Origin: Paludibacteraceae bacterium
GTDB lineage: Bacteria > Bacteroidota > Bacteroidia > Bacteroidales > Paludibacteraceae
NCBI GenBank assembly: GCA_024401435.1
Contig: JAKSLB010000001.1
Coordinates: 124,001-188,000 of the forward strand
Direction of reading: 5' to 3'
Length of the DNA stretch: 64,000 bases
Shown here: positions 56,044-64,000 of the stretch, piece by piece
Position numbering within the stretch: the first letter of the stretch is position 1
Layout of the letters: every line of letters begins with the position of its first letter
Program-made: the position numbers and the translations under genes
Notes under the pieces: model-generated
The model's database searches: none
What the model saw: only the letters and a program-made list of their open reading frames with translations
Told to the model about the DNA's origin: nothing

Positions 56044-56081
56044 TGCGGCAATCCTCACTTATAATAGCGATGGTTGCCGCA
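56044..56081. repeat. TGCGGCAA inverted repeat
   Basis: Perfect 8-bp GC-rich arms (56044-56051 and 56074-56081) around a 22-nt loop in otherwise AT-rich DNA. It could end a plus-strand transcript, but no T run follows. Confidence 0.45.
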
Positions 56082-56105
56082 TAATTTATATCATCTGATA
56101 AAAAA

Positions 56106-56131
56106 AGAAGCGACGCATACACGTCGCTTCT
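56106..56131 (-). terminator. gyrB terminator
   Basis: A 10-bp GC-rich stem (AGAAGCGACG and complement) with a 6-nt loop, followed on the minus strand by seven T, 25 nt after the gyrB stop. Confidence 0.88.
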
Positions 56132-56155
56132 AAAATTCATATCGTCAAACCTTAC

Positions 56156-58096
56156 TTACGCATCAATAGTAGCATAAGTCGCATTATCTTCAATAAACTG
56201 TCTACGAGGAGCTACATCGTCACCCATCAACATGGTGAATGTATAATCTGCTTGTGACTCATTATTAATATGTACCTGACGAAGGGTTCTGTATTGAGGA
56301 TCCATAGTGGTCTCCTTCAACTGAGCTGCATTCATCTCGCCCAAACCTTTGTATCGTTGAATCTTCACGCCAGACTCCTGACCACCTCCGTATTTGTCGA
56401 TGAAAGCCTGTTTTTGTTGATCAGTCCAACAATACTCCTCAATTTTACCCTTAGAGCATTTATACAATGGAGGTGCAGCGATATAGACATAACCATTCTC
56501 AATCAATTCACGCATGTGACGGAAGAAGAAGGTTAAAATCAATGTGTCGATATGGCTACCATCGACATCGGCATCGGTCATGATAATAATCTTATGATAA
56601 CGAAGTTTCTCCAAATTCAAAGCCTTGGAATCTTCTGACGTACCGATAGTCACGCCCAACGCGGAATAGATATTCTTAATCTCCTCACTATTCAAAACAC
56701 GGTCCATTGTAGCTTTCTCTACATTCAAAATCTTACCGCGTAATGGAAGGATAGCTTGGAATTCACGGTTACGACCTTGTTTAGCCGTACCACCTGCAGA
56801 ATCTCCCTCGACAAGGAATATCTCACAAAGTTCAGGATTCTTACCAGAGCAATCTGCCAATTTACCAGGTAGGCCTGCACCACCCAAGGCAGATTTGCGT
56901 TGTACACTCTTACGTGCATTAGCAGCAGCAATACGAGCACGTGCAGCCAAAACAACTTTATCTACAATGAGACGAGCCTCTTTTGGATGTTCTTCCAAAT
57001 AGTTGGTCAAAGCCTCACCCACTGCTTGTTGTACAATACCAGATACCTCATCATTACCCAACTTCGTCTTGGTTTGTCCCTCAAATTGAGGTTCAGCCAC
57101 TTTCACGGAGATCACAGCTGTCAAACCTTCACGGAAGTCATCACCATTGATTTCCACTTTTTCCTTCTCCAATATCTTCAAATCATCTGCATACTTTTTC
57201 AAAGTACGTGTCAATGCTGTACGGAAACCAGAAACGTGAGTACCTCCTTCAATCGTATTGATATTATTTACGTATGAATGAATATTCTCTTTAAATTCAG
57301 TGTTGTAAGTCATTGCCACCTCAACAGGTGTACCATACTTATCAGTATTGATATGAATCACATCCGGAATCAAATGTTCACGCAAAGAATCCAAATATTC
57401 AACGAACTCACTCAATCCTTTTTCTGAATAAAAGACATCTGAGCGGAAAGTTCCATCATCCAACGGACGTTTATCTGTCAAGGTGATTCTCACACCCGCA
57501 TTCAAATAAGCTAAATCACGCAAACGTCCAGATAAAATATCATATTTATATTCGTGAACAGTAAAGATGGTATCATCTGGCAAGAAAGTTACCTTCGTTC
57601 CTGTATAATCAGCCGTACCAACTTCTTTCACACTATAAAGTGGTTTACCACAAGAATACTCTTGTTGGTAACGTTTCCCTCCACGGCATACCTCGACAGA
57701 CATCTTAGTAGAAAGGGCATTCACACAAGAAACACCCACACCATGAAGACCTCCAGAAACCTTATAGGTTCCTTTATCAAACTTACCACCCGCATGCAAA
57801 ACAGTCATAACGACCTCCAAAGCAGAACGTTTTTCCTTTTCATGCATATCAACAGGGATACCACGACCATCATCTTGAACTGTAATGGAATTATTTTCAT
57901 TGATGGTAACCTCAATGTTCTTACAATAACCAGCTAATGCCTCATCGATAGAGTTATCAACCACTTCGTATACCAAGTGGTGCAAACCACGTTCACTGAT
58001 ATCACCAATATACATTGCAGGACGTTTACGAACGGCTTCTAACCCTTCCAACACCTGAATACTACTGGCTGAATACGAATTTTTTTCTTCGCTCAT
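56156..58096 (-). CDS. gyrB: DNA gyrase subunit B
   Basis: The ATPase subunit of DNA gyrase, which introduces negative supercoils with GyrA. The 646 residues are typical for Bacteroidetes. The GHKL ATPase domain shows EVVDNSIDEALAG (about 45), DDGRGIPVD (about 76) and GGLHGVGVSCVNALS (about 115). The transducer domain follows. The TOPRIM domain has FLVEGDSAGGTAKQGRNRE (about 430) and DADVDGSHI (about 513). The C-terminal signature QRYKGLGEMN is present. Topoisomerase IV ParE is less likely because of length and the full gyrase signature. It is a single-gene transcript with its own terminator and promoter-like box. Confidence 0.96.
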   Translation of the reverse strand: MSEEKNSYSASSIQVLEGLEAVRKRPAMYIGDISERGLHHLVYEVVDNSIDEALAGYCKNIEVTINENNSITVQDDGRGIPVDMHEKEKRSALEVVMTVLHAGGKFDKGTYKVSGGLHGVGVSCVNALSTKMSVEVCRGGKRYQQEYSCGKPLYSVKEVGTADYTGTKVTFLPDDTIFTVHEYKYDILSGRLRDLAYLNAGVRITLTDKRPLDDGTFRSDVFYSEKGLSEFVEYLDSLREHLIPDVIHINTDKYGTPVEVAMTYNTEFKENIHSYVNNINTIEGGTHVSGFRTALTRTLKKYADDLKILEKEKVEINGDDFREGLTAVISVKVAEPQFEGQTKTKLGNDEVSGIVQQAVGEALTNYLEEHPKEARLIVDKVVLAARARIAAANARKSVQRKSALGGAGLPGKLADCSGKNPELCEIFLVEGDSAGGTAKQGRNREFQAILPLRGKILNVEKATMDRVLNSEEIKNIYSALGVTIGTSEDSKALNLEKLRYHKIIIMTDADVDGSHIDTLILTFFFRHMRELIENGYVYIAAPPLYKCSKGKIEEYCWTDQQKQAFIDKYGGGQESGVKIQRYKGLGEMNAAQLKETTMDPQYRTLRQVHINNESQADYTFTMLMGDDVAPRRQFIEDNATYATIDA

Positions 58097-58137
58097 ATTA
58101 TTTTTGTCTTTTTGTTATTTCGCATTTCTTAAACAAG

Positions 58138-58145
58138 CAAATATA
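58138..58145 (-). promoter_or_regulatory. -7 box of gyrB
   Basis: TATATTTG on the minus strand, about 42 nt before the ATG. No TTG at the -33 position. Confidence 0.55.
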
Positions 58146-58288
58146 ATAAATTTTTACGAGTTTTACATGTTTTTTTCATAAAATGGTTTTCTTGTCAAGG
58201 ATTTAAGTGAAATTTTCTATAACAACCGAACAAGGATCAAATTTAAGAGGATTTCTAGAAATTCTCTCGAATGTTAAGAGAGCATACG

Positions 58289-58381
58289 TCATACCCACCA
58301 AGCAGAATCTATATTCTCCTCGGACCATTCAGCAGGCAAAAATGAGCTGAACAACTTCAACTCATCTGCCCAATCGTTGTT
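58289..58381 (-). pseudogene. coding-like relic between gyrB and the DUF922 gene
   Basis: A start-less frame of 30 residues (…WADELKLFSSFLPAEWSEEN…, ending AWWV) bounded by stop codons on both sides. Composition looks coding, unlike the AT-rich surroundings, so it may be the last exon-like scrap of a lost gene. The family is not recognised. Confidence 0.3.
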
Positions 58382-58408
58382 TTATAAATACTATTGTAGA
58401 TATTATGA

Positions 58409-58987
58409 TTACTTCTTGCAATCAAATTCAACAGTGATCTTTGTATCAGAATACTTTGAGGTTTCCTTTAACAATGAATTGACCTTCTTTTCCCACTTTC
58501 GTTGTTTATCCTTATCTTGAGAATGTTTCGTCTCCTTATCATACAAAATTTGAAACTCTCTGGATTGTTTCGAATATTTATTGAAAATCTGGTTTACCTC
58601 TTTATTTATATCGGATAATTCTTTCAATTTTATCTCGGAAATCTCTTTCCTCATATATCGAGAATAGATCTCTGTAATTTGGAAATGTGCTTTTTCGTGA
58701 TTCAAAAGTTCATCTCCATAATGATCTTTCAACTTCATGGATTTCTCTTTCACCATATATGTTTTTAAATCAAACACAACATTACAACCTTCAATCTGAG
58801 ATAACAAGGAAACCTGACAATAGGTTAACGCACAAGTTGAGCTCTCCTCTCCCCTAAAATCATTCCATGTTACAACCACAGTGTCGCTATATGGGATATA
58901 CTTTGCTGTATCCGCAAACTCATTATCATTAGCATAGGAGGAAATGATCGCTCCTAAAAACAAAATCAAAACGCCTATTTTATTCAT
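58409..58987 (-). CDS. DUF922-like exported putative metallopeptidase
   Basis: A 192-residue protein with a signal peptide (about residues 1-19, ISSYAN). It then has a DUF922-like domain with VVTWNDFRG near 40 and LLNHEKAHFQITEIYSR near 94-110. The latter contains HExxH, the zinc-protease motif. The C-terminal 60 residues are a charged helix. Peptidase activity is inferred from the motif only. It has its own promoter and lies downstream of the topA terminator. Confidence 0.78.
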   Translation of the reverse strand: MNKIGVLILFLGAIISSYANDNEFADTAKYIPYSDTVVVTWNDFRGEESSTCALTYCQVSLLSQIEGCNVVFDLKTYMVKEKSMKLKDHYGDELLNHEKAHFQITEIYSRYMRKEISEIKLKELSDINKEVNQIFNKYSKQSREFQILYDKETKHSQDKDKQRKWEKKVNSLLKETSKYSDTKITVEFDCKK

Positions 58988-59010
58988 TTTTTAAATTTAT
59001 TAGTTCTTCG

Positions 59011-59018
59011 CAAAGTTA
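59011..59018 (-). promoter_or_regulatory. -7 box of the DUF922 gene
   Basis: TAACTTTG on the minus strand, 23 nt before the ATG. A TTG lies too close to serve as -33. Confidence 0.5.
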
Positions 59019-59035
59019 TGAAATTTTCAAAAAAA

Positions 59036-59064
59036 AGTGCATATCACATAATGTAACATGCACT
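59036..59064 (-). terminator. topA terminator
   Basis: A 7-bp stem (AGTGCAT/ATGCACT) around a 15-nt loop, followed on the minus strand by eight T, 20 nt after the topA stop. Confidence 0.75.
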
Positions 59065-59084
59065 CTTTATTCATAATCCACTTT

Positions 59085-61520
59085 TTATTTTTTCTTCGAA
59101 GTAGTCTTCGATGATGATTTCGTTGTTGCTTTCGAAGTAGTTTTCTTTGCTGTACTCTTTGTAGATGTACTAGCAGTCGTACTCTTCGATGTTTTAGCTG
59201 CAGTACGAGCACTCTTCTTAGCTGGCTTCTCTCCTTGTTTTTCAATCAAGGCTTTGCAATCCTCAACTGTAAGTGTGGCAGGATCGGTTCCTTTCGGTAT
59301 TTTATAATTAGACCCATTGTACGCAATGTAAGGACCGAAACGTCCGTTGCAAACATCGATACCTTCTGCATCAAATTGCTTGATATATTTGTTAGCTTCT
59401 TGCTGACGTTTTTCTTCAATCAACTCAATTGCACGATCCTCCGTAATCTCCATCGGATCATCTCCTTTTTTCAAAGAGTAGAATTTCGAATCATGTTTTA
59501 CGTATGCGCCGAAACGACCTACAGCCACTACCATCGTCTTCCCCTCATACTCACCCAATTCTCTTGGTAACTTAAACAAATCCATCACTTCTTCAAAGGT
59601 GACAGTTTCAAGAGATTGTGTTTTACGCAATGGAGCGAACTTTGGTTTCTCCTCATCATCTGCAGATCCGATTTGTGCGACAGGTCCGAAACGACCGATT
59701 TTCACGAAAACAGGTTTTCCGCTCACTGGATCTATACCCACCTGACGTTCACCCACTTTACGTTCAGAACGTTGTGTGGCATTCTCCACTGTTGGATGGA
59801 ACGTCTTATAGAACGAATCCAATGACGAGGTCCATAACAATTTACCTTCTGCCACATCATCAAATGTTTTCTCAACATTGGCAGTGAAATTATAATCTAA
59901 AATGTCTGGGAAATATTCTTGCAAAAAGTCATTTACCACAATTCCTATATCAGTAGGGAATAATTTAGAACGTTCGACGCCCACCATTTCACTCTTCACC
60001 TCATCGGAAACGGCATTTCCTTTTAAAGTAAGCACATTGTAATTACGAGCTTCCCCCTCACGATCTTCACGAACCACGTACTCACGTTGTTGGATTGTTG
60101 AGATAGTCGTCGCATAAGTAGACGGACGACCGATACCCAACTCCTCCAATTTGTGAACCAAGCTTGCCTCTGTATAGCGAGGAGGACGTTGTGAGAATCT
60201 CTCGCAAGCCTCAACAGATGCTACATTCGTCAACGTATCTCCTATCTTTAATGGAGGAAGGAGATTTTGGCTTTCCTGAGTTTCATCATCATCTGTTGAT
60301 TCCATATAAACACGTAAGAAACCATCGAAAATCAAAACTTCACCTTCAGCAACGAACTTACGCTTATCGCCTGAAATAGAGATGGAGACTGTAGTCTTTT
60401 CCAACTCTGCATCTTCCATTTGAGAAGCAATGGTACGTTTCCAAATCAATTCGTATAATTTTTTCTCTTGTGCAGTACCTTCAATTTCGTGTTGGTTAAT
60501 ATACGTAGGACGAATAGCCTCATGTGCTTCTTGTGCACCTTTCGACTTCGTCTGATATTGACGTGCATGATGATATTTCTCACCTGCCATGGAGATAATC
60601 TCTTCTTTCGCCGTACCTATTGCCAAGCTTGACAAGTTAACTGAGTCGGTACGCATATAAGTAATCTTTCCTGACTCATACAATGTCTGAGCGACTCTCA
60701 TTGTTTGAGAAACTGAGAAGTTTAATTTTCTTGCAGCCTCTTGTTGTAATGTGGATGTAGTGAACGGAGCAGCAGGATATCTTTTAATAGGCTTATGTTC
60801 TACATTTTCAATAGCGAAAGATGCGTTCTTGCAACGTTCCAAAAATTCTAGAGCCTCTTTTTTTGTCTTTATTCTGTCAGACAAATCAGCCTTCAAATCC
60901 ACCATCTTGCCATTCTTATCTTTCACACGGAAAATCGCGCGAACACGATAGGAAGATTCTGAATCGAAACGTTGTATTTCACGTTCGCGGTCAACAATCA
61001 AACGAACCGTAACAGATTGTACACGACCAGCAGACAATGCAGGTTTCACTTTTTTCCAAAGAATTGGAGAAAGTTCAAAACCGACAATTCGGTCTAAGAC
61101 ACGACGAGCCTGTTGAGCACAAACAAGATTATCATCAATATCACGAGGATTTTCAATAGCATTCAAAATAGCATTCTTTGTAATCTCGTGAAAAACGATA
61201 CGTCTTGTATTTTCTTTCTTCAAACCTAATACTTCAAAAAGATGCCATGCAATGGCTTCTCCCTCGCGGTCCTCATCGGATGCGAGCCATACGATTTCTG
61301 AAGATTTTGCTTGCTTTTTTAATTCAGCCACCAGCACTTTCTTATCTGCTGGAACTTCATAATCAGGAGCAAATTTATTATCTATATCTATACCTAACCC
61401 TTTTTTCTTCAAATCACGTATGTGACCGAAACTTGACATCACCTTGTAGTCCTTTCCTAAGAACTTCTCAATGGTTTTTGCCTTTGCAGGAGACTCTACT
61501 ATAACTAAATTTTTTTGCAT
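59085..61520 (-). CDS. topA: DNA topoisomerase I
   Basis: A type IA topoisomerase that relaxes negative supercoils. The 811-residue product starts MQKNLVIVESPAKAKTIEKF (ATG at 61520), the start known from Bacteroides. The frame is open up to 61598, but those residues do not resemble TopA. The TOPRIM domain has LASDEDREGEAIAWH (about 70), and the catalytic tyrosine lies in GKITYMRTDS (about 290). C-terminal repeats include GRFGPVAQIG, GRFGAYVKHD and GRFGPYIAYNG. Zinc-finger cysteines are missing. The last 45 residues are almost only Lys, Ser, Thr and Ala, like a histone-H1 tail, and should bind DNA without specificity. Confidence 0.95.
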   Translation of the reverse strand: MQKNLVIVESPAKAKTIEKFLGKDYKVMSSFGHIRDLKKKGLGIDIDNKFAPDYEVPADKKVLVAELKKQAKSSEIVWLASDEDREGEAIAWHLFEVLGLKKENTRRIVFHEITKNAILNAIENPRDIDDNLVCAQQARRVLDRIVGFELSPILWKKVKPALSAGRVQSVTVRLIVDREREIQRFDSESSYRVRAIFRVKDKNGKMVDLKADLSDRIKTKKEALEFLERCKNASFAIENVEHKPIKRYPAAPFTTSTLQQEAARKLNFSVSQTMRVAQTLYESGKITYMRTDSVNLSSLAIGTAKEEIISMAGEKYHHARQYQTKSKGAQEAHEAIRPTYINQHEIEGTAQEKKLYELIWKRTIASQMEDAELEKTTVSISISGDKRKFVAEGEVLIFDGFLRVYMESTDDDETQESQNLLPPLKIGDTLTNVASVEACERFSQRPPRYTEASLVHKLEELGIGRPSTYATTISTIQQREYVVREDREGEARNYNVLTLKGNAVSDEVKSEMVGVERSKLFPTDIGIVVNDFLQEYFPDILDYNFTANVEKTFDDVAEGKLLWTSSLDSFYKTFHPTVENATQRSERKVGERQVGIDPVSGKPVFVKIGRFGPVAQIGSADDEEKPKFAPLRKTQSLETVTFEEVMDLFKLPRELGEYEGKTMVVAVGRFGAYVKHDSKFYSLKKGDDPMEITEDRAIELIEEKRQQEANKYIKQFDAEGIDVCNGRFGPYIAYNGSNYKIPKGTDPATLTVEDCKALIEKQGEKPAKKSARTAAKTSKSTTASTSTKSTAKKTTSKATTKSSSKTTSKKK

Positions 61521-61628
61521 CTTACATAGGGGATTCCACGAACTCCCAATATTATTTAGTTTAACATTCGCATCTCTATTTGCCATCAAATTAGACAAAA
61601 CGAGACATTATTTTTTCAAAAACGGGTG

Positions 61629-61636
61629 CAAAGTAA
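61629..61636 (-). promoter_or_regulatory. possible -7 box of topA
   Basis: TTACTTTG on the minus strand, one base off TAnnTTTG, about 109 nt before the chosen ATG. If used, transcription starts inside the alternative long frame only slightly upstream of its first ATG (61598). Confidence 0.4.
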
Positions 61637-61684
61637 CAAAAAAAGTTCCACAAAAAAAACATTATCATAAGTAAATCAAACGAT

Positions 61685-63046
61685 TCACTTACATACGTTG
61701 CATCCGGAACACTTAGAAAGTTCCCCACGGAAACGCTTTTCTACCAATAGTTTTATTTTGTCTTTTAATGCTTCTATTCGCACATTTTCCAACACATCAT
61801 TCACGAAAGCATACATCAACATCATCTTAGCTTCCGTTTCCGGAATACCACGTGAACGAAGATAGAACAATGCATTGTCATCCATCTGACCTGTTGATGC
61901 TCCATGACTACATTTCACATCATCAGCATAAATTTCCAATTGAGGTTTTGTATTCATTTTGGCTGTCGTCTTCATGCAAACATTACGGTTCACTTGATAA
62001 GCTTCCGTCTTTTGCGCATGAGGTGCAACATAAATCTTTCCAGCAAAAGCACCGGTCGATTCACCATCCAAAACATATTTATACGTCTCATTACTCTTAC
62101 ATTTAGGTGCTAAGTGATTGATGAAAGTTGTGTTATCTACATGCTCTTTTCTATCTTCAACCGCCATACCACACAACAACGTCTCGCAATGTTCTTCTGC
62201 CAAATCAATTGTCACATTGTTTCGTGTCAACCCATTATGAAGAGTAATATCATTCACCAACACATTGGAACCTCCCATTTGTTTAATAAACAATGATCCA
62301 ATTGAAACTGATTTTGAATGTGTATTCTCTAATTTATAATGATCATAAACCGCATTACGATTAACGAACACCTCTGTTACCCTGTTTGATAAGAACTCCA
62401 CATCTTCCATGGTATGTGCACAAACCAAAACGCGTGCCTGTGAATTCTCATCCAATACAATCAAATTACGAGCATTAGCCATTGTTGGCACAGAAGAGTG
62501 CATCACAGAGATGATCTGAATAGGTTTCTCCACGCAAACACCTTTAGGTACATACAAAAAGAAACCATCTTGTGCAAAGGCTGTATTAAATGAGACAGTT
62601 GCATCTTCATTTTCATGAACCATCTTATTATAATATTGTCCCACCAAATCAGGATGCGTAGTGGCATATTCATTCAAACTACCGATCAACAAACCTTTCG
62701 ATCTTAATTCATCTAAAGCAGGTTTACTGAATTCAGGACAGTAGAACGAGTCATTCACCAAAAAGAAAACATACGAGTTGATCCCTTGTACTTCACACTT
62801 GATTAAATCCGAAGAATTAACAGGGAACTGAACTCTATTGATATTCATACCATAATTGACAGCAAACGCATCTGTCAAATCAGTATATTTATGAGATTCC
62901 AAACGATGAGTGGGAAATCCAGCCGACTCAAATGAACGGAAAGCAGCATCTCTGTATTGATTTAAAAGAGGTGCACTCTTCGAACAAAGAGTTTGATGAA
63001 ACTCATTGAAAATTTCTATATAGGATTGTTCTGCATTAACTGCCAT
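61685..63046 (-). CDS. sufD: Fe-S cluster assembly protein SufD
   Basis: A scaffold component of the SUF iron-sulfur assembly complex SufBC2D, acting in the cytoplasm. The 453-residue protein has the SufB/SufD beta-helix core (VPKGVCVEKPIQIISVM near 175; NNVTIDLAEEHCETLLCG; GAFAGKIYVAPHAQKTEAYQ near 330; KCSHGASTGQMDDNALFYLRSRGI near 380). The C-terminus ends in three cysteines (CSGCNVCK). The ATG at 63046 is preferred to a GTG at 63055. It starts 13 bp after sufC and is the last of the leftward sufB-sufC-sufD operon in this window. Confidence 0.94.
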   Translation of the reverse strand: MAVNAEQSYIEIFNEFHQTLCSKSAPLLNQYRDAAFRSFESAGFPTHRLESHKYTDLTDAFAVNYGMNINRVQFPVNSSDLIKCEVQGINSYVFFLVNDSFYCPEFSKPALDELRSKGLLIGSLNEYATTHPDLVGQYYNKMVHENEDATVSFNTAFAQDGFFLYVPKGVCVEKPIQIISVMHSSVPTMANARNLIVLDENSQARVLVCAHTMEDVEFLSNRVTEVFVNRNAVYDHYKLENTHSKSVSIGSLFIKQMGGSNVLVNDITLHNGLTRNNVTIDLAEEHCETLLCGMAVEDRKEHVDNTTFINHLAPKCKSNETYKYVLDGESTGAFAGKIYVAPHAQKTEAYQVNRNVCMKTTAKMNTKPQLEIYADDVKCSHGASTGQMDDNALFYLRSRGIPETEAKMMLMYAFVNDVLENVRIEALKDKIKLLVEKRFRGELSKCSGCNVCK

Positions 63047-63059
63047 AACTTTCACTTAT

Positions 63060-63812
63060 TTATTCTCCCAACTCTTTTTTAATCCAATCATATCCTTTCT
63101 CTTCCAATTCCAAAGCCAACTCTTTTCCAGCAGACTTCACAATTTTTCCCTTGTAAAGAACATGAACATAATCAGGAACAATATAATCCAACAAACGTTG
63201 ATAATGAGTAATCACAATGCTTGCATTCTGAGGCGTCTTCAACTTATTGACACCATTCGCCACAATACGAAGTGCATCTATATCCAATCCACTATCCGTC
63301 TCATCCAAAATGGATAAAGTAGGTTCCAACATAGCCATTTGGAAAATCTCGTTTCTCTTCTTTTCACCACCAGAGAATCCCTCATTAACCGAACGATTAG
63401 CCAATTTGCTATCCAATTCAACCAATTCTTTCTTCTCTCTCATCAACTTCAAAAAGTCAGAAGCAGACAATTGCTCCAACCCCTTATACTTGCGATGTTC
63501 ATTAACAGCCGCACGCATAAAGTTCACCATACTAACTCCAGGTATCTCCACTGGATATTGGAAACTCATAAAAAGACCCTCACAAGAACGAGCTTCAGGT
63601 GTCATTTCCAACAAATTCTTCCCATTGAAAAACACCTCTCCTTCTGTTACTGTATATGCAGGGTGACCAGAAAGAACAGAAGAAAGCGTACTCTTACCCG
63701 ATCCATTCGGACCCATAATAGCATGAACTTCACCTGCCTTAATGGACAAATTAATACCTTTTAAAATCTCCTTCCCATTAATGGAAGCATGTAAATTTTT
63801 TATCTCTAACAT
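63060..63812 (-). CDS. sufC: Fe-S cluster assembly ATPase SufC
   Basis: The ABC-type ATPase of the SUF complex. It drives conformational change of SufB/SufD during cluster assembly and is not a transporter. The 250 residues contain Walker [11 protein letters not shown] (about 35-44), the signature [13 protein letters not shown] (about 149), Walker [15 protein letters not shown] (about 168) and the H-loop VITHYQRLL (about 202). It lies 27 bp after sufB and 13 bp before sufD. Confidence 0.96.
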   Translation of the reverse strand: MLEIKNLHASINGKEILKGINLSIKAGEVHAIMGPNGSGKSTLSSVLSGHPAYTVTEGEVFFNGKNLLEMTPEARSCEGLFMSFQYPVEIPGVSMVNFMRAAVNEHRKYKGLEQLSASDFLKLMREKKELVELDSKLANRSVNEGFSGGEKKRNEIFQMAMLEPTLSILDETDSGLDIDALRIVANGVNKLKTPQNASIVITHYQRLLDYIVPDYVHVLYKGKIVKSAGKELALELEEKGYDWIKKELGE

Positions 63813-63839
63813 TTTGAATGTATTTACTTATCTAACCCA

Positions 63840-64000
63840 TTATCCAACAGAACCCTCCAATGAGACTTGTAATAATTTCTGAGCCTCAACAGCAAATTCC
63901 ATCGGTAATTTATTGATGACCTCTTTTGCATATCCATTCACAATCAAGCCAACTGCATCTTCACTGCTGATACCACGTTGATTGCAATAGAAAATTTGAT
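63840..64000 (-). CDS. sufB: Fe-S cluster assembly protein SufB (C-terminal end only)
   Basis: The last 52 or so codons of SufB; the rest lies beyond the right edge of the window. The visible end reads [17 protein letters not shown], then [20 protein letters not shown] and ends SLEGSVG, the normal SufB terminus. The stop is TAA at 63842-63840. It is first of the three suf genes visible here. Confidence 0.93.
   Translation of the reverse strand, partial: QIFYCNQRGISSEDAVGLIVNGYAKEVINKLPMEFAVEAQKLLQVSLEGSVG

Noticed and set aside
61521..61598. Extended topA start adding 26 residues
   Set aside because: Known Bacteroides TopA begins MQKNLVIVESPAKAKT, matching the ATG at 61520.

Overview
The window is AT-rich chromosomal DNA from a member of the Bacteroidota, most likely the order Bacteroidales. 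Family or genus cannot be fixed from the sequence. The assignment rests on several signs: promoters of the Bacteroidetes type (TAnnTTTG boxes, often with TTG 18-20 nt upstream); an ArgF'-type succinylornithine carbamoyltransferase; a three-gene succinate dehydrogenase/fumarate reductase operon in the order cytochrome b, flavoprotein, iron-sulfur protein; two PorP/SprF proteins; and two giant exported proteins with gliding-motility (CHU_C) C-termini, which point to type IX secretion (T9SS). No rRNA, tRNA or CRISPR array was seen.

Layout. 1-10 kb: birA, a PorP/SprF gene, and a 2,612-residue T9SS cargo with an RCC1-like propeller. 10-12.3 kb: an array of REP-like palindromes, a DUF1015 gene, and a 385-bp MITE-like element. 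12.3-21.2 kb: a long leftward run with argF', a SpmA/SpmB-type membrane protein, an oxidoreductase, a Wzz-like protein, an EnvC-like protein, a DUF4292 lipoprotein, a TPR protein and dut. 21.3-26 kb: tcdA, a second palindrome array, a cobalamin-binding-type radical SAM protein, pepT, a small membrane protein and a META-domain lipoprotein. 26.1-29.7 kb: the frd/sdh operon. 29.9-44.6 kb: a second PorP/SprF gene behind a 4,570-residue cargo that carries an apparently perfect 1,278-bp tandem duplication. 45-49 kb: three glycosyltransferases and a Kdo/WaaP-type sugar kinase. 49-52.1 kb: a decayed T9SS-tail fragment, an unknown secreted protein and a hipBA toxin-antitoxin operon with visible operators. 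52.4-58 kb: a candidate small RNA, a glycosyltransferase, a glycerate-kinase-like gene, a cysteine-less thioredoxin-fold protein and gyrB. 58.4-64 kb: a DUF922 gene, topA, sufD, sufC and the 3' end of sufB.

How the parts fit. Each giant cargo is followed by its own PorP/SprF gene, as expected for T9SS type B proteins that are exported and held or displayed by a dedicated partner barrel. The glycosyltransferase/kinase cluster probably builds surface polysaccharide or LPS core. The dut-TPR-DUF4292-EnvC-Wzz run mixes nucleotide housekeeping with envelope functions. Gene borders carry mobile or repetitive DNA: two REP-like arrays that share the same core, one MITE-like element, and several short coding-like fragments that look like gene debris.
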